From Aliidiomarina haloalkalitolerans (GTDB taxonomy: Bacteria > Pseudomonadota > Gammaproteobacteria > Enterobacterales > Alteromonadaceae), in assembly GCF_003987315.1 (NCBI RefSeq), contig NZ_PIPI01000002.1, positions 62,001 through 126,000 of the forward strand: DNA of 64,000 nucleotides. The letters run 5' to 3'. The stretch's first letter is position 1. Every line of letters starts with the position of its first letter. The notes below the pieces were generated by a model that made no database searches, was not told where the DNA came from, and was given only the letters and a program-made list of their open reading frames with translations. Below are positions 16,681-26,693 of the stretch, piece after piece. The position numbers and the translations under genes are program-made.

Positions 16681-17937
16681 ATGGCAAGCCTTTCAAATCG
16701 TAAGCTATTGCTGATTGTTACCGGCGGTATTGCCGCCTATAAAACACCCGAATTGGTTCGGCGCTTGCGTGACCTCGGCACCGAGGTGCGCGTCGTTATG
16801 ACTCAGGGCGCAAAAGCCTTTATTACGCCGCTAACATTGCAAGCTGTGTCCGGCCATCCGGTTCATGACGATCTTCTCGACCCAGCCGCTGAGGCCGCAA
16901 TGGGCCACATTGAATTAGCGCGTTGGGCCGACTTGATTGTTGTCGCACCGGCGAGCGCCAGCTCACTTGCGCGCCTTGCCCATGGCTTTGCTGACGACCT
17001 ATTTAGTACTCTTTGCTTAGCTACCGACGCACCGATTGCCTTAGTGCCGGCAATGAACCGCTTAATGTGGTCTGCCCCAGCAACGCAACGTAATATTGAG
17101 TTGTTACGTGGCGACGGTAAGTTAATTTGGGGGCCGGCAGAAGGTTCACAAGCCTGCGGCGAGGTCGGAGCCGGGCGCATGCTCGAGCCCAATCAGATTC
17201 TCGAGCGTGTTCAAGCATTTTTCAATAACACCACGTCAATTCACGAAAATGGCCATAGTATTCAGGCCACTGGCGTATTGCATGGCCGCAGCGTGGTGAT
17301 TACTGCTGGACCAACCCGCGAAGCAATCGACCCAGTTCGCTATTTAAGTAATTACAGCTCCGGTAAAATGGGCTTTGCACTCGCAGCAGCAGCGGTAAAA
17401 GCCGGCGCAAGCGTGACGTTAGTCGCAGGACCGTGTCAACTCGCCACACCAGCTCATGTGACCCGCGTAGATGTCGTTTCAGCGTTGGATATGCAGCAGG
17501 CGGTTAGTGAACATATAGCCCATTGCGATATTTTTATCGGCTGTGCTGCCGTCGCCGACTTTCGGCCTGTTCAAGTTGCCCAGCAAAAAATGAAAAAGCA
17601 ACAAGACCATGACCATATGGCCATTGAGTTGGTGAAAAACCCAGATATTTTAGCGTGGGTGGCCACACAATCACCCACGCCGTTCACGGTTGGATTTGCT
17701 GCCGAAACCAATGAAGTAGCTAAGTATGCGCGTGATAAGCTAGAACGCAAAGGTATCCAATTGATTGTCGCCAACGATGTGAGTGACGCAACGATTGGTT
17801 TTAACAGTGACAATAATGCGGTCACCGTTTATTGGCCAGAAGGCGAAAAAGCGTTTGCAACCAGTACGAAAGAGTCTCTAGCTGAAAACTTGGTGACACT
17901 CATCGCCGAACACTATAAAAACTTTAAAAAACAATAA
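16681..17937 (+). CDS. coaBC: Bifunctional phosphopantothenoylcysteine decarboxylase/synthetase
   Basis: 418 residues. It makes 4'-phosphopantetheine from 4'-phosphopantothenate and cysteine in CoA synthesis. The CoaC flavoprotein half (1 to about 190) has the PAMNRLMW motif and the catalytic Cys in ACGEVGAGRM (about 160). The CoaB half (about 200-418) has TAGPTREAIDPVR, SNYSSGKMG and VKNPDIL. First of three co-directional genes (coaBC, dut, slmA), as in E. coli. Confidence 0.97.
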   Translation: MASLSNRKLLLIVTGGIAAYKTPELVRRLRDLGTEVRVVMTQGAKAFITPLTLQAVSGHPVHDDLLDPAAEAAMGHIELARWADLIVVAPASASSLARLAHGFADDLFSTLCLATDAPIALVPAMNRLMWSAPATQRNIELLRGDGKLIWGPAEGSQACGEVGAGRMLEPNQILERVQAFFNNTTSIHENGHSIQATGVLHGRSVVITAGPTREAIDPVRYLSNYSSGKMGFALAAAAVKAGASVTLVAGPCQLATPAHVTRVDVVSALDMQQAVSEHIAHCDIFIGCAAVADFRPVQVAQQKMKKQQDHDHMAIELVKNPDILAWVATQSPTPFTVGFAAETNEVAKYARDKLERKGIQLIVANDVSDATIGFNSDNNAVTVYWPEGEKAFATSTKESLAENLVTLIAEHYKNFKKQ

Positions 17938-17965
17938 TTTTTAATAAAAATATTCTGGAACATCG

Positions 17966-18424
17966 ATGAAAAAATCAATTGACCTGAAAATTCTCGACCC
18001 GCGCGTAGGGAAGGAGTTTCCATTACCAGCTTATGCGACTACTGGCTCTGCGGGACTCGACCTCCGCGCCTGCTTAAGTAGCGCAATTACCTTAGGCGCT
18101 GGCGAGTCAGCCTTGATAGGTACTGGTATCGCTATTCATATTAACGACCCAAGCTTAGCAGCAACCATCCTACCGCGCTCCGGCTTAGGTCATAAACACG
18201 GCATTGTATTGGGGAATTTAGTGGGTTTAATTGACTCGGATTACCAAGGCGAACTCAAAGTCTCGGTATGGAACCGAAGCAACCAAGCGTTCACCATTGA
18301 ACCCGGCGAACGCATTGCTCAATTAGTGATTATTCCAGTGGTGCAAGCAGACTTTCATTTAGTCAGCGAGTTCACTGAAACCGACCGCGGCGCTGGTGGC
18401 TTTGGCTCATCAGGTCGCCATTAA
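17966..18424 (+). CDS. dut: Deoxyuridine 5'-triphosphate nucleotidohydrolase
   Basis: 152 residues, the standard trimeric dUTPase length. It hydrolyses dUTP to dUMP and PPi, keeping uracil out of DNA and feeding dTMP synthesis. All five motifs are visible: [38 protein letters not shown] and the C-terminal GAGGFGSSG. It lies 28 bp after coaBC. Confidence 0.98.
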   Translation: MKKSIDLKILDPRVGKEFPLPAYATTGSAGLDLRACLSSAITLGAGESALIGTGIAIHINDPSLAATILPRSGLGHKHGIVLGNLVGLIDSDYQGELKVSVWNRSNQAFTIEPGERIAQLVIIPVVQADFHLVSEFTETDRGAGGFGSSGRH

Positions 18425-18528
18425 ACTCAACGTTGAACAAATAAAAAAAAGTAATGTCCGGCGGCGGCCTAACACCGGGAGACATCGGTGAGTTCGAAGT
18501 CGGCTTAATCTGAATCAGGGATTAGCAC

Positions 18529-19122
18529 ATGACCACAACACGCAAGAGCAATCGTCGCGAGGAAATCCTCGGGACGCTTGCACAGATGTTGGCCACCTCG
18601 ATTGGCCAGCCGATTACGACTGCAAAATTGGCCGCTGAAGTAGGCGTTTCCGAAGCCGCACTCTATCGCCACTTCCCTTCCAAAGCACGAATGTTTGACG
18701 ATCTGATTACCTACGTCGAAGACATTTTGCTCGGCGGGGTAAACAAAGTATTAGAGAGCGAGAAACAGACCTTGCCTCGGGTAGAACAGATTGTGCGCTT
18801 GATTCTACGCTTTGCTGAACAAAGCCCAGGCATGACTCGCGTACTGACTGGCGACGGTCTGATGGGCGAAAATGAGCGTTTACGGGCCCGAGTTGTCAGC
18901 TTATTTGAGCGCTTAGAAAGTCAAATCAAACAGATTCTACGTGAACGGCGCATGCGCGAAGGCGTGCAGTTCAACAACGACGAAGGCATGCTAGCGAATA
19001 TTATTATGGCTTATGCCGAAGGCAAACTAAGTCAGTACGTGCGTTCGAGCTTCAAGAAGAAACCGACCACAGAATTCGACGCTCAGTGGTTAGTATTGGA
19101 GCAGCAGTTATTGCAGTCGTGA
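18529..19122 (+). CDS. slmA: Nucleoid occlusion factor SlmA (TetR family)
   Basis: 197 residues, one shorter than E. coli SlmA. It binds specific chromosomal sites and blocks FtsZ assembly over the nucleoid. The N-terminal helix-turn-helix ([20 protein letters not shown], about 34-53) and the family-typical [10 protein letters not shown] and [21 protein letters not shown] regions (the latter in two consecutive parts, about 98-118) are clear. It follows dut by 104 bp and ends before a bidirectional terminator. Confidence 0.97.
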   Translation: MTTTRKSNRREEILGTLAQMLATSIGQPITTAKLAAEVGVSEAALYRHFPSKARMFDDLITYVEDILLGGVNKVLESEKQTLPRVEQIVRLILRFAEQSPGMTRVLTGDGLMGENERLRARVVSLFERLESQIKQILRERRMREGVQFNNDEGMLANIIMAYAEGKLSQYVRSSFKKKPTTEFDAQWLVLEQQLLQS

Positions 19123-19133
19123 CGAGCGCTTCT

Positions 19134-19162
19134 AAAAAAACCTGCATACGCAGGTTTTTTTT
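19134..19162. terminator. Bidirectional terminator between slmA and gpsA
   Basis: A run of seven A residues, then stem AACCTGC / GCAGGTT with a 4-nt loop, then eight T residues. The symmetry suits termination of both converging transcripts. Confidence 0.93.
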
Positions 19163-19187
19163 ATTTCCTCGGTGCTAGCGCTACGGC

Positions 19188-20204
19188 TTAAGCTCCCGAG
19201 TTTTCGCTGGTTTGCGCTCGTGCAAGCAAGTCTTGAGCAACTTGCATTGGTGCTTTGCCTTCATACAACACTTTGTAGAGCTGTTCTGAAATTGGCATCT
19301 CGACGTTAAAGCGCTTGGCTAACGCCACGACTTCACGAGTATTGCGATAGCCTTCAACCGCCTGACCGATTTCTTTCATCGCGTCGTCGACGCTCTTACC
19401 TTGACCAATAGCCAAGCCAAAGCGACGGTTACGTGATTGGTTGTCAGTGCAAGTCAGGATAAGGTCACCCAAACCCGCCATACCGGTAAAGGTTTCCGCT
19501 TTTCCACCTAATGCTAGACCTAGGCGCGTCATTTCCGCCAAACCGCGAGTGATTAACGCGGTGCGAGTATTTGCTCCAAAGCCAAGGCCATCGGCCATAC
19601 CAGCGCCAATTGCGATAACGTTTTTCACCGCACCACCGAGCTGCATACCAATGAAATCGTCATTCAGATAAACACGGAATGAGCGATCACAATGTAGCGC
19701 TTTGGAAAGCTTGTCGACGAAGTCGGGCTGATTAGCGGCAACAGCAATTGCTGTTGGCATACCTTGCGCCATTTCCTTAGCAAAGGTTGGTCCCGACAAT
19801 ACGGCTAACGCACGGTCATGCCCAAGAATGTCGGTCGCGACTTCGCTGAGCAAACGGCCGGTTTCTGGCTCGAGGCCTTTGGTCGCCCATGCAACGCCGG
19901 CTTCTGGACGCAGATCAGGTGCAATTTGCTGAAGAACTTCAGCAAAGCCGTAACTTGGCACCACCACCAGAACGGTATCGGACGCTTGTACTGCTTTGCT
20001 CAAGTCTGGCTCAAGCTCCAATAAATCAGGGAACTGGCAGCCTGGCAAATAACGAGTATTTTCCCGTGCTTGCTGCATCTCTTCGACTTGGTCGTGATCG
20101 CGCCCCCAAAGAATGGTGCGTTGACCTTTTCGAGCGATACAGATAGCAAGGGCGGTGCCATACGACCCCGCCCCTAACACGGTTACTGAAGACAAATCTG
20201 TCAC
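19188..20204 (-). CDS. gpsA: Glycerol-3-phosphate dehydrogenase [NAD(P)+]
   Basis: 338 residues. It reduces dihydroxyacetone phosphate to sn-glycerol 3-phosphate for phospholipid synthesis. The dinucleotide-binding loop [10 protein letters not shown] lies at about 11-20. The KGLEPETG and [13 protein letters not shown] motifs and the catalytic Lys region are present, followed by the all-helical C-terminal domain ([12 protein letters not shown]). Last gene of yibN-secB-gpsA, 15 bp after secB, as in E. coli except that no grxC gene lies between yibN and secB. Confidence 0.98.
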   Translation of the reverse strand: MTDLSSVTVLGAGSYGTALAICIARKGQRTILWGRDHDQVEEMQQARENTRYLPGCQFPDLLELEPDLSKAVQASDTVLVVVPSYGFAEVLQQIAPDLRPEAGVAWATKGLEPETGRLLSEVATDILGHDRALAVLSGPTFAKEMAQGMPTAIAVAANQPDFVDKLSKALHCDRSFRVYLNDDFIGMQLGGAVKNVIAIGAGMADGLGFGANTRTALITRGLAEMTRLGLALGGKAETFTGMAGLGDLILTCTDNQSRNRRFGLAIGQGKSVDDAMKEIGQAVEGYRNTREVVALAKRFNVEMPISEQLYKVLYEGKAPMQVAQDLLARAQTSENSGA

Positions 20205-20219
20205 AGTGAGTTCCGCTTC

Positions 20220-20723
20220 TTATGCGTCAGCTTGTGGTGCTTGCGCTTGCTGCTGTTGCTGCATGTGCTGAGCAAACACGGCGTCAAAATTAATTGGCGC
20301 TAAGTTTAATTGAGGGAAAGTGCCCTTAGTGACTAAAGCAGAAACCGCTTCGCGCGCATATGGGAACAAAATAGTTGGGCAGAAAGCGCCAACTGTGTGT
20401 GCCATGGCTTGCTCTGGGATGTCCGCAGGGATGGTGAAGATACCAGCCTGAGCAACTTCACATAAGAAAGCAACTTCGCCTTCAACTGTGTTTTTCACAG
20501 TCAGTGTCAGTACGACTTCGTGAACACCTTCTTCTAGCTTGGTGTTGCTTACGTTCATATCAACGCTTAACTCTGGCTTCCACTCTTTGCGGAAGATCGC
20601 AGGGCTGTTTGGCGCTTCAAAAGAAACGTCTTTTACATAGATGCGTTGAATTGAGAATTGCGCATTTGCTTGTTGCTCGTTTTGTGCTGCGCCATTTGCT
20701 TGGTTGTTTTGCTCTTCAGCCAT
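20220..20723 (-). CDS. secB: Protein-export chaperone SecB
   Basis: 167 residues. A tetrameric cytoplasmic chaperone that keeps preproteins unfolded and hands them to SecA. The family core [16 protein letters not shown] and the EVAQAGIF and [11 protein letters not shown] stretches are intact. A low-complexity Gln/Ala/Asn N-terminus (about 1-22) and a C-terminal tail rich in Gln and Ala (about 152-167) flank it. GTAAGTACA precedes the ATG without a strong Shine-Dalgarno. Confidence 0.98.
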   Translation of the reverse strand: MAEEQNNQANGAAQNEQQANAQFSIQRIYVKDVSFEAPNSPAIFRKEWKPELSVDMNVSNTKLEEGVHEVVLTLTVKNTVEGEVAFLCEVAQAGIFTIPADIPEQAMAHTVGAFCPTILFPYAREAVSALVTKGTFPQLNLAPINFDAVFAQHMQQQQQAQAPQADA

Positions 20724-20794
20724 TGTACTTACCTGCTTTAACTTAATGTAATGAAATGAAATTTAGATGTCGCTGCGCTTCTTGAGGAGCGATT

Positions 20795-21247
20795 CTATTT
20801 CTTCTTTTTTTGTTGTTTTTCTGGAGCCTTACTCACCGGTAGGCTCGCTCCTTGCCATGCTTGCAGGCCACCCTGCAGCACATACACCTGAGAAAATCCT
20901 GCTTTAGCCAAGGCAGTCGCAGCGGCCCGCGCAGTGTTTCCATAGTTGCATACGGTTACAATGGGGGCGTCTTTAAATTTCTCAAGGGTTTTAAAGTCAC
21001 CGGCCCGAACTTTTTCCATCGGCAGATGCTTCGAACCTGTAATATTGCCTTTGGCAAAATCATCTTCAGAGCGAATATCAACAAATACGCCGCCCCGATT
21101 TACCTTAATAACAGCTTCTTGCGGCTTCAAAGGTTGTACGGAGGAAAACCGCTTTTTGACAATGTCCATGACGAGCATGACAAAAACGATGACCCACAAC
21201 GTGCTCAGAATGTAATGTTCGGTAGCAAATTGGAAAAACTGTTCCAT
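20795..21247 (-). CDS. Membrane-anchored rhodanese-like protein (YibN type)
   Basis: 150 residues. One N-terminal membrane segment (about 13-28), then a rhodanese domain with the active-site loop VCNYGNTAR (Cys about 101) and a lysine-rich tail (KKKK). Such proteins may transfer sulfane sulfur or bind membrane partners. E. coli YibN sits at the same place beside secB-gpsA. Divergent from gpmI over a 213-bp AT-rich gap in which I see no clear dyad. Confidence 0.9.
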   Translation of the reverse strand: MEQFFQFATEHYILSTLWVIVFVMLVMDIVKKRFSSVQPLKPQEAVIKVNRGGVFVDIRSEDDFAKGNITGSKHLPMEKVRAGDFKTLEKFKDAPIVTVCNYGNTARAAATALAKAGFSQVYVLQGGLQAWQGASLPVSKAPEKQQKKKK

Positions 21248-21460
21248 GACCTCTCCTGTGATACTTTATTTTGAATGCCATGGTGTAAAATGCATTCAAA
21301 AGTTTGCGCAAGAGTATACCGACTCAGCACTCAGATGCCAGTAAAATCTGCAGTTTTGAGGTGCTTCTAGCCCCTAAATACGGTAAACTTGGGGAATATT
21401 TTTTAGAATGATTTTCATTTCCTGAGTGACCTTTCGCATTGATGTAAAAGAGGAACTGGT

Positions 21461-23005
21461 ATGGCTGCAACTGACACCCGCAAAAAAACTCTCGCATTGC
21501 TTATTTTAGATGGCTGGGGCTCGCGGGAGGCTGCGCCTGACAATGCAATTGCTGCCGCCCATACACCAAATCTCGACCGCTTGTATCAGTCAGCACCCAA
21601 CACTTTAATTGATGGTTCCGGTATGGCGGTTGGCTTACCTGACGGTCAAATGGGTAACTCGGAAGTGGGTCATGTCAATTTGGGCGCCGGACGTGTGGTG
21701 TACCAAGACTTCACCCGTATTACCAAAGCCATTGAAGATGGTGAGTTCGAACAAAACCCTGTGTTGCTAAGTGCTCTCGACAAAGCCATTGCAGCCAACG
21801 GTCGTGTTCATGTTATGGGGCTACTTTCGCCAGGCGGCGTTCATAGTCACGAAGATCATTTACTAGCGATGGTGAAATTCGCCAAACAACGTGGTTCGAA
21901 GGAAGTCCTCGTACACGCATTCCTTGACGGCCGTGACACCCCACCTCGGTCAGCAAAGGCCTCCATTGAACGTTTTGAAGAAGCCTTTCATAACCTCTCC
22001 GGTGCCCGTTTCGCTAGTTTGTGCGGCCGTTACTTTGCAATGGACCGTGACAACCGTTGGGATCGGATTGAAAAAGCATGGCGGTTGCTCACTCAGGCAA
22101 AAGGTGCTTTCCAAGCTGATGCTGCCGTGGCCGGCCTCGAACAAGCCTATGAGCGCGACGAAAGCGACGAATTTGTGCAACCAACTTGGATTGGCTCAGA
22201 AACCCCGATCGCGGACAACGACGCAGTATTTTTTATGAACTTCCGCGCTGACCGAGCGCGTGAACTCACTCGTGTTTTTGTCGATCCCGAGTTTGATGCC
22301 TTCAAGCGCGATCCGAAACCACAGTTAGCCGAATTTGTGATGCTGACTGAATACGCAGCTGACATTCAAGCGCCGGTTGCATTCCCACCGGAATCACTCG
22401 ATAACGTGCTCGGTGAATGGCTAGCGAAACACCATAAAACTCAGCTGCGAATTTCAGAAACTGAAAAGTACGCCCATGTCACCTTCTTCTTTAGCGGTGG
22501 TCGCGAAGAGACTTTCGAAGGTGAAGAACGCGTGTTAATTCCATCGCCGAAGGTTGCGACATACGACTTACAGCCAGAAATGAGTTCTGTTGAACTCACC
22601 GACGCACTAGTCGAGGCAATCGACAGTGGCCGCTTCGATGTCATTATCTGTAACTATCCAAATGGTGACATGGTCGGTCACACTGGTAACTTCGAAGCTG
22701 CTGTGAAAGCCTGTGAAGCCGTCGACCTGGCGATTGGCCGCGTTGTTGACGCCTTACGACGGAATGGCGGCGAGTGCTTAATTACGGCCGATCACGGCAA
22801 TGCTGAACAAATGAATGACCACCAAACTGGCCAGTCACATACGGCACATACGAGTAACCTGGTGCCGCTCATTTACGTCGGTCGCGACGCTGAGCCTGTC
22901 AGTGGTGGCGCGCTGTCCGATATCGCTCCAACGATGTTGTCATTACTTGGAATGGAGACACCGAAGGAAATGACAGGTAAAGTGTTAATGCGCGTCAAAA
23001 ATTAA
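21461..23005 (+). CDS. gpmI: 2,3-bisphosphoglycerate-independent phosphoglycerate mutase
   Basis: 514 residues, the standard size. It interconverts 3- and 2-phosphoglycerate in glycolysis and gluconeogenesis, using two Mn2+ ions. Metal and catalytic motifs: LILDGWG (Asp about 17), the phosphorylated Ser in [14 protein letters not shown] (about 67), [17 protein letters not shown] and the C-terminal [11 protein letters not shown]. Followed closely by envC, as in E. coli. Confidence 0.98.
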   Translation: MAATDTRKKTLALLILDGWGSREAAPDNAIAAAHTPNLDRLYQSAPNTLIDGSGMAVGLPDGQMGNSEVGHVNLGAGRVVYQDFTRITKAIEDGEFEQNPVLLSALDKAIAANGRVHVMGLLSPGGVHSHEDHLLAMVKFAKQRGSKEVLVHAFLDGRDTPPRSAKASIERFEEAFHNLSGARFASLCGRYFAMDRDNRWDRIEKAWRLLTQAKGAFQADAAVAGLEQAYERDESDEFVQPTWIGSETPIADNDAVFFMNFRADRARELTRVFVDPEFDAFKRDPKPQLAEFVMLTEYAADIQAPVAFPPESLDNVLGEWLAKHHKTQLRISETEKYAHVTFFFSGGREETFEGEERVLIPSPKVATYDLQPEMSSVELTDALVEAIDSGRFDVIICNYPNGDMVGHTGNFEAAVKACEAVDLAIGRVVDALRRNGGECLITADHGNAEQMNDHQTGQSHTAHTSNLVPLIYVGRDAEPVSGGALSDIAPTMLSLLGMETPKEMTGKVLMRVKN

Positions 23006-23026
23006 AATAAGAAGCCAAGGACACTC

Positions 23027-24223
23027 ATGCGACTAACGACAGCAACAGCGAGCCCGATTCGCGCCAGCGTCATGCTGGCTCGCTCTGCCCTTGTTGCGAT
23101 GTTCCTGGCCTTCGGCGTCTTAGCTATTTCCGATAGTTTTGCCAACGACCCGCGCGCGGAACAAGCTCGCGCCGAACAGCAACTAGCGGCCTTACAAAAA
23201 GAAATCCAACAACAACGACGAGCCATTGAACGTCGCCAAGAGCGCCTTTCACGCACCGAGCGCGAGCTGCGAGAGCTCGAAACAAAAGTTCAGCAAGCTA
23301 GCCAAACCTTGCGTCAAACCGAACTTCGTATCGCCCAAGTTGAAGGGCACATTTATGAGCTTGAGAGTGAACAAGAGCGGCTCCAAGGCGAAGTTACCAC
23401 CCAAGCGAATTTGCTCGCCGACCAAATTGAGTCTGCCTACCGAAACGGTGACGAAGGCTTTCTGAAGATGCTACTAAACCAGCAAAGTCCGGCAAAATTC
23501 GAGCGTATGCTAGCCTATTACGAGTTTTTGAATGACGCTCGACTCGCTGAATTAGAAAAGTTACATGCTTTAGAAACACAGCTTGAGCAAGTCAAAGCTG
23601 AAGTTGAACAACAGCGTCAAACCTTAGCACGAACCTTTGAGCAACAGCGTCAGCAACGTGAAACCCTAGCCAAACAGCGTCAAGAGCAGCAACAATTAGT
23701 TGCGCGCTTGCAGCGTGAACAACAATCGGACGAAGCGAACTTAGCGGCTATGTTACGCAATGAGAAAGAACTCAACGACTTGTTAGCTGCACTGCAACAG
23801 GTATTAGCTCAGCAAGGCATTCAGCTCGACGGTCTCGCAAAACTGCGTGGGCAACTAACTTGGCCAGTGAACGGCACCATGCGACATACGTTTGGCCAGC
23901 AACGCAGCGGGCAAATTCGTTGGCGCGGTGTCGTCATGAATACTGAGCTCGAAGCGCCGGTGCGGGCAATTGCCGACGGCCGGGTTATTTATTCAGACTG
24001 GTTGCGTGGTTTTGGCATGGTCGTAGTCATCGACCATGGTGAGCATTACATGAGCTTGTATGGTTACAACCAAGCCCTGCTGAAGAACGTCGGTGAGCCG
24101 GTGCGGTCTGGCGAGGTGATTGCACTTGCCGGGCAGAGTGGCGGCCAACGAGAAGCGAGCTTATATTTCGAAATCCGCCATGAAGGCAATCCGATTAACC
24201 CTGCTCCGTATATGCGGCGCTAA
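23027..24223 (+). CDS. envC: Murein hydrolase activator EnvC
   Basis: 398 residues. A periplasmic divisome protein that activates amidases AmiA/AmiB and is itself recruited by FtsEX (encoded at 25701-27403). A signal-anchor-like N-terminus (about 20-42, ending SFAND) comes first, followed by a long coiled coil rich in Gln, Glu and Arg (about 43-270) and a degenerate LytM domain (about 280-398). The LytM domain lacks the metal histidines of active M23 peptidases (LYFEIRHEG where active enzymes have HFEIR), as expected for an activator. 21 bp after gpmI. Confidence 0.96.
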   Translation: MRLTTATASPIRASVMLARSALVAMFLAFGVLAISDSFANDPRAEQARAEQQLAALQKEIQQQRRAIERRQERLSRTERELRELETKVQQASQTLRQTELRIAQVEGHIYELESEQERLQGEVTTQANLLADQIESAYRNGDEGFLKMLLNQQSPAKFERMLAYYEFLNDARLAELEKLHALETQLEQVKAEVEQQRQTLARTFEQQRQQRETLAKQRQEQQQLVARLQREQQSDEANLAAMLRNEKELNDLLAALQQVLAQQGIQLDGLAKLRGQLTWPVNGTMRHTFGQQRSGQIRWRGVVMNTELEAPVRAIADGRVIYSDWLRGFGMVVVIDHGEHYMSLYGYNQALLKNVGEPVRSGEVIALAGQSGGQREASLYFEIRHEGNPINPAPYMRR

Positions 24224-24241
24224 CAGCATTAGCGAACCGCT

Positions 24242-24505
24242 TTAGCGTTTCGTTGTTGCTGTCGCTTGCTCAAGACCGGTTAACAGAATCAGCGCTTCTT
24301 CACGAGACTCACCACAAACATATTCTTGCGCAGTAAAATCGTCACAGACCTTTGGCCGTTCTGGCTGACCAAAAATCCGACATAAATTATTCTCGTCGAG
24401 CTGCACGCAACGCGTATTAGCGGGCTTGCCATTGGGCATGCCCGGAATAGGGCTGGAAATTGATGGTGCAATACAACAGGCACCGCAACCGACTCGACAC
24501 TGCAA
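24242..24505 (-). CDS. YkgJ-type cysteine-cluster protein, TTG start
   Basis: 87 residues. Conserved cysteines lie in CRVGCGACC at the N-terminus, then CVQL, CRIFG, KVCDDF and YVCGES, the pattern of the YkgJ (zinc- or iron-chelating) family of unknown function. The frame is open to an ATG at 24577. That start would put the rpoH terminator hairpin in the coding region and add 24 residues not typical of the family. I therefore choose the TTG at 24505, which has AAGGA 8 nt upstream and gives the usual N-terminus (M-Q-C-R). Convergent with envC. Confidence 0.85.
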   Translation of the reverse strand: MQCRVGCGACCIAPSISSPIPGMPNGKPANTRCVQLDENNLCRIFGQPERPKVCDDFTAQEYVCGESREEALILLTGLEQATATTKR

Positions 24506-24540
24506 ATGAACGATCCTTAAGACATGCTGCAAGGCAGCGA

Positions 24541-24571
24541 GAAATAAACAAGCCAGCACGATGGCTGGCTT
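24541..24571 (-). terminator. Probable rpoH terminator
   Basis: An 8-bp stem (AAGCCAGC / GCTGGCTT, 6-nt loop, 24550-24571) is followed on the minus strand by the U-rich TGTTTATTTC. It lies about 32 nt past the rpoH stop. The U-tract is interrupted, so termination may be partial. Confidence 0.6.
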
Positions 24572-24602
24572 GATCATTGATTGAAACGAGTCGCGCGACT
24601 GA

Positions 24603-25463
24603 TTACTGCATTGCGCTGCGAAGCTTTTTCATCGCATTCGCTTCAAGCTGACGAATTCGCTCTGCAGACACTTGGAACGTTTCAGCTAAGTCATGTAACG
24701 TTGCTTTGTTACCATCGTCAAGCCAGCGCGCCCGAATAATCGCTTGGCTACGCTCGTCTAGACTTGCCAAAGCATGGCTTAGTCGACGGTTTGCTTGCGC
24801 TTCCCAGTCTTCTGCTTCAACGGTTGCGGCTACGTCTGAGGACTTGTCTTCTAAGTACTGAGACGGTGCAAATACAGTTTCGTTGTCGTCATTGTCATCG
24901 ACACCCGCGTCAAACGCCGCGTCGTGCGCGCTCATGCGCGATTCCATTTCCAATACTTCCGAGCTGCTCACGCCAAGCTCGCGGGCAACAGTGTTCACTT
25001 CATCATGAGTGAACCAGCCAAGACGCTTTTTCGCTTTACGCAAATTAAAGAACAATTTGCGCTGAGCTTTCGTTGTCGCAACTTTCACAATCCGCCAGTT
25101 ACGCAACACATATTCGTGAATCTCCGCTTTAATCCAATGTACCGCAAACGATACCAGGCGCACACCCACGGTTGGGTCGAAGCGTTTTACCGCTTTCATC
25201 AAACCAATATTGCCTTCTTGGATAAGGTCAGCTTGCGGCAAGCCATAACCTTGATAGCTGCGCGCGACGTGCACCACGAAGCGCAAATGCGACATGATTA
25301 ACTGTCTCGCAGCTTGTAAATCGCCGTTTTGTTGCAAACGCTCAGCCAGTGATTTTTCTTCTTCTGCACTGAGCATCGGGATGCTATTCACCGATGAAAT
25401 ATAGGCTTCTAGGCTTCCCGTACGAGGAACCATTAAGGCCATTGATTCAGAATGTGCAGTCAT
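24603..25463 (-). CDS. rpoH: RNA polymerase sigma-32 factor
   Basis: 286 residues. It directs transcription of heat-shock genes. Sigma region 2 ([13 protein letters not shown], then [19 protein letters not shown]), the RpoH box ([10 protein letters not shown], about 134-143) that binds FtsH/DnaK in E. coli, and region 4 helix-turn-helix ([20 protein letters not shown]) are all visible. Downstream of ftsY-ftsE-ftsX as in E. coli, with a 237-bp leader region carrying its own promoters. Confidence 0.98.
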   Translation of the reverse strand: MTAHSESMALMVPRTGSLEAYISSVNSIPMLSAEEEKSLAERLQQNGDLQAARQLIMSHLRFVVHVARSYQGYGLPQADLIQEGNIGLMKAVKRFDPTVGVRLVSFAVHWIKAEIHEYVLRNWRIVKVATTKAQRKLFFNLRKAKKRLGWFTHDEVNTVARELGVSSSEVLEMESRMSAHDAAFDAGVDDNDDNETVFAPSQYLEDKSSDVAATVEAEDWEAQANRRLSHALASLDERSQAIIRARWLDDGNKATLHDLAETFQVSAERIRQLEANAMKKLRSAMQ

Positions 25464-25552
25464 TTACTTCCCTCACTTCAAGCGAACCGACTATATATTC
25501 TACAGAAAGCAGCTCTAGTCTGTTGTTTTTCCTGCTATTTTGCAGTTAAAAC

Positions 25553-25580
25553 TAAGACCGCGAAAAGGCTAAAAAGTTCC
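25553..25580 (-). promoter_or_regulatory. Sigma-E-type promoter in front of rpoH
   Basis: On the minus strand GGAACTT (25574-25580), a 16-bp spacer ending in CGG, then TCTTA (25553-25557). This matches the E. coli rpoH P3 layout (GAACTT, 16 bp, TCTGA) with one change in the -10. The start site would be about 85 nt before the ATG. Confidence 0.65.
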
Positions 25581-25587
25581 GTAAAAT

Positions 25588-25655
25588 GTGCTCTCCAGAG
25601 CACTTCCGGTGCGTCAAACAGTCCTTCATTCTAACAAAGAAAATATCCCTTGCAA
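25588..25655 (-). promoter_or_regulatory. Sigma-70 promoter and leader palindrome of rpoH
   Basis: On the minus strand -35 TTGCAA (25650-25655), 16 bp, then -10 TAGAAT (25628-25633). The transcript would have a leader of about 160 nt. A palindrome with 7-bp arms (GTGCTCT / AGAGCAC, 25588-25603) lies between this promoter and the sigma-E-type one. Confidence 0.65.
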
Positions 25656-25700
25656 GCCACTTATACATTAACAATGTAACGAATTGATGACAGGCCTTTT

Positions 25701-26693
25701 TTAGGTCGGTTCAATAGCCGCCACATGACGACGAACTGCAATCCATGAGCCTAATAAACCAAGAATGATTGCCACTAACCAAAGCACCATCATCTCGTTA
25801 AAGCCGAGACCTGCAAGCCGAAAACTACTGTCATATAAAGCGGTCAGTTGCGCCACCGATGCGCTAATCCACCAGACCATCAATGTGGTGCTAATCCAGG
25901 CGATGACGCCACCAATCACACCATACCAAAAGCCCGTATACAAAAACGGCCGTTGAATATAAGCGTTCGTTGCACCAACCAGTTTCATAATCATAATTTC
26001 GTCTCGACGATTCAAAATCGCCAGTCGAATGGTGTTACCAACAATCAATACGACAGCCAACGAGAGCAGGATCGCCAATGCCGCTAAACTGTTTTCAACC
26101 ACCCGTACAATGGCCTGTAGGCGCTGCAGCCATTGCAAATCAAGCCGTGCTGATGAAACTTCGCGCTCTTGTTCAAGCACGGTTAATAATCGCTGTGCGC
26201 GCTCGTAGCTCCGAAACTCGCTAACCGGCACGACAATCAACACATCCGGTAATGGATTCGTTTGCAAATAATCGATGGCACTCCCGAAACCCGAACTCTC
26301 GCGGAATTCACGTAAGCCTGTTTCGCGATCAATCAGCTGCACCGACTCGACCTCGTTCATTAATCGCACGCGCTCACGAAACGACTGCAATTCCTGAGTT
26401 TGTAAGTCTTTCCGCAAAAACAAACTGATCTCTGCAGCCTGATCCCATTCGCCGGTCGCAAGCTGGGCATTTTTAACCACAACATATAAGGTTGCGGGCA
26501 ACGTCAAGCTCAATCCTAAGACGGCAATCGTCATCAGTGACGCCCATGGCGTCCGACTCAGTTCGCCAAGACTACCAATACCTTGCTGTAAGTTGGTCAC
26601 AAAGAACATCACAATACGCCGCCAAATCGAGATTTTGACGCTGCGCGCACCACTGCTTGATTTTTTTCCAGAACCACCACTAATTAATCCCAT
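25701..26693 (-). CDS. ftsX: Cell division protein FtsX
   Basis: 330 residues. The membrane partner of FtsE, transmitting ATP hydrolysis to periplasmic EnvC at the septum. A cytoplasmic N-terminus, a first membrane helix (about 58-78, GLSLTLPATLYVVV), a periplasmic domain (about 80-205) and three further helices (about 210-235, 255-285, 300-322) form the FtsX fold. Its start overlaps the end of ftsE by 10 bp. Confidence 0.97.
   Translation of the reverse strand: MGLISGGSGKKSSSGARSVKISIWRRIVMFFVTNLQQGIGSLGELSRTPWASLMTIAVLGLSLTLPATLYVVVKNAQLATGEWDQAAEISLFLRKDLQTQELQSFRERVRLMNEVESVQLIDRETGLREFRESSGFGSAIDYLQTNPLPDVLIVVPVSEFRSYERAQRLLTVLEQEREVSSARLDLQWLQRLQAIVRVVENSLAALAILLSLAVVLIVGNTIRLAILNRRDEIMIMKLVGATNAYIQRPFLYTGFWYGVIGGVIAWISTTLMVWWISASVAQLTALYDSSFRLAGLGFNEMMVLWLVAIILGLLGSWIAVRRHVAAIEPT

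Noticed and set aside
25588-25603. GTGCTCT / AGAGCAC palindrome as a terminator after ftsX
   Set aside because: No U-run on either side, and it lies between the two rpoH promoters; more likely part of the leader or a binding site.
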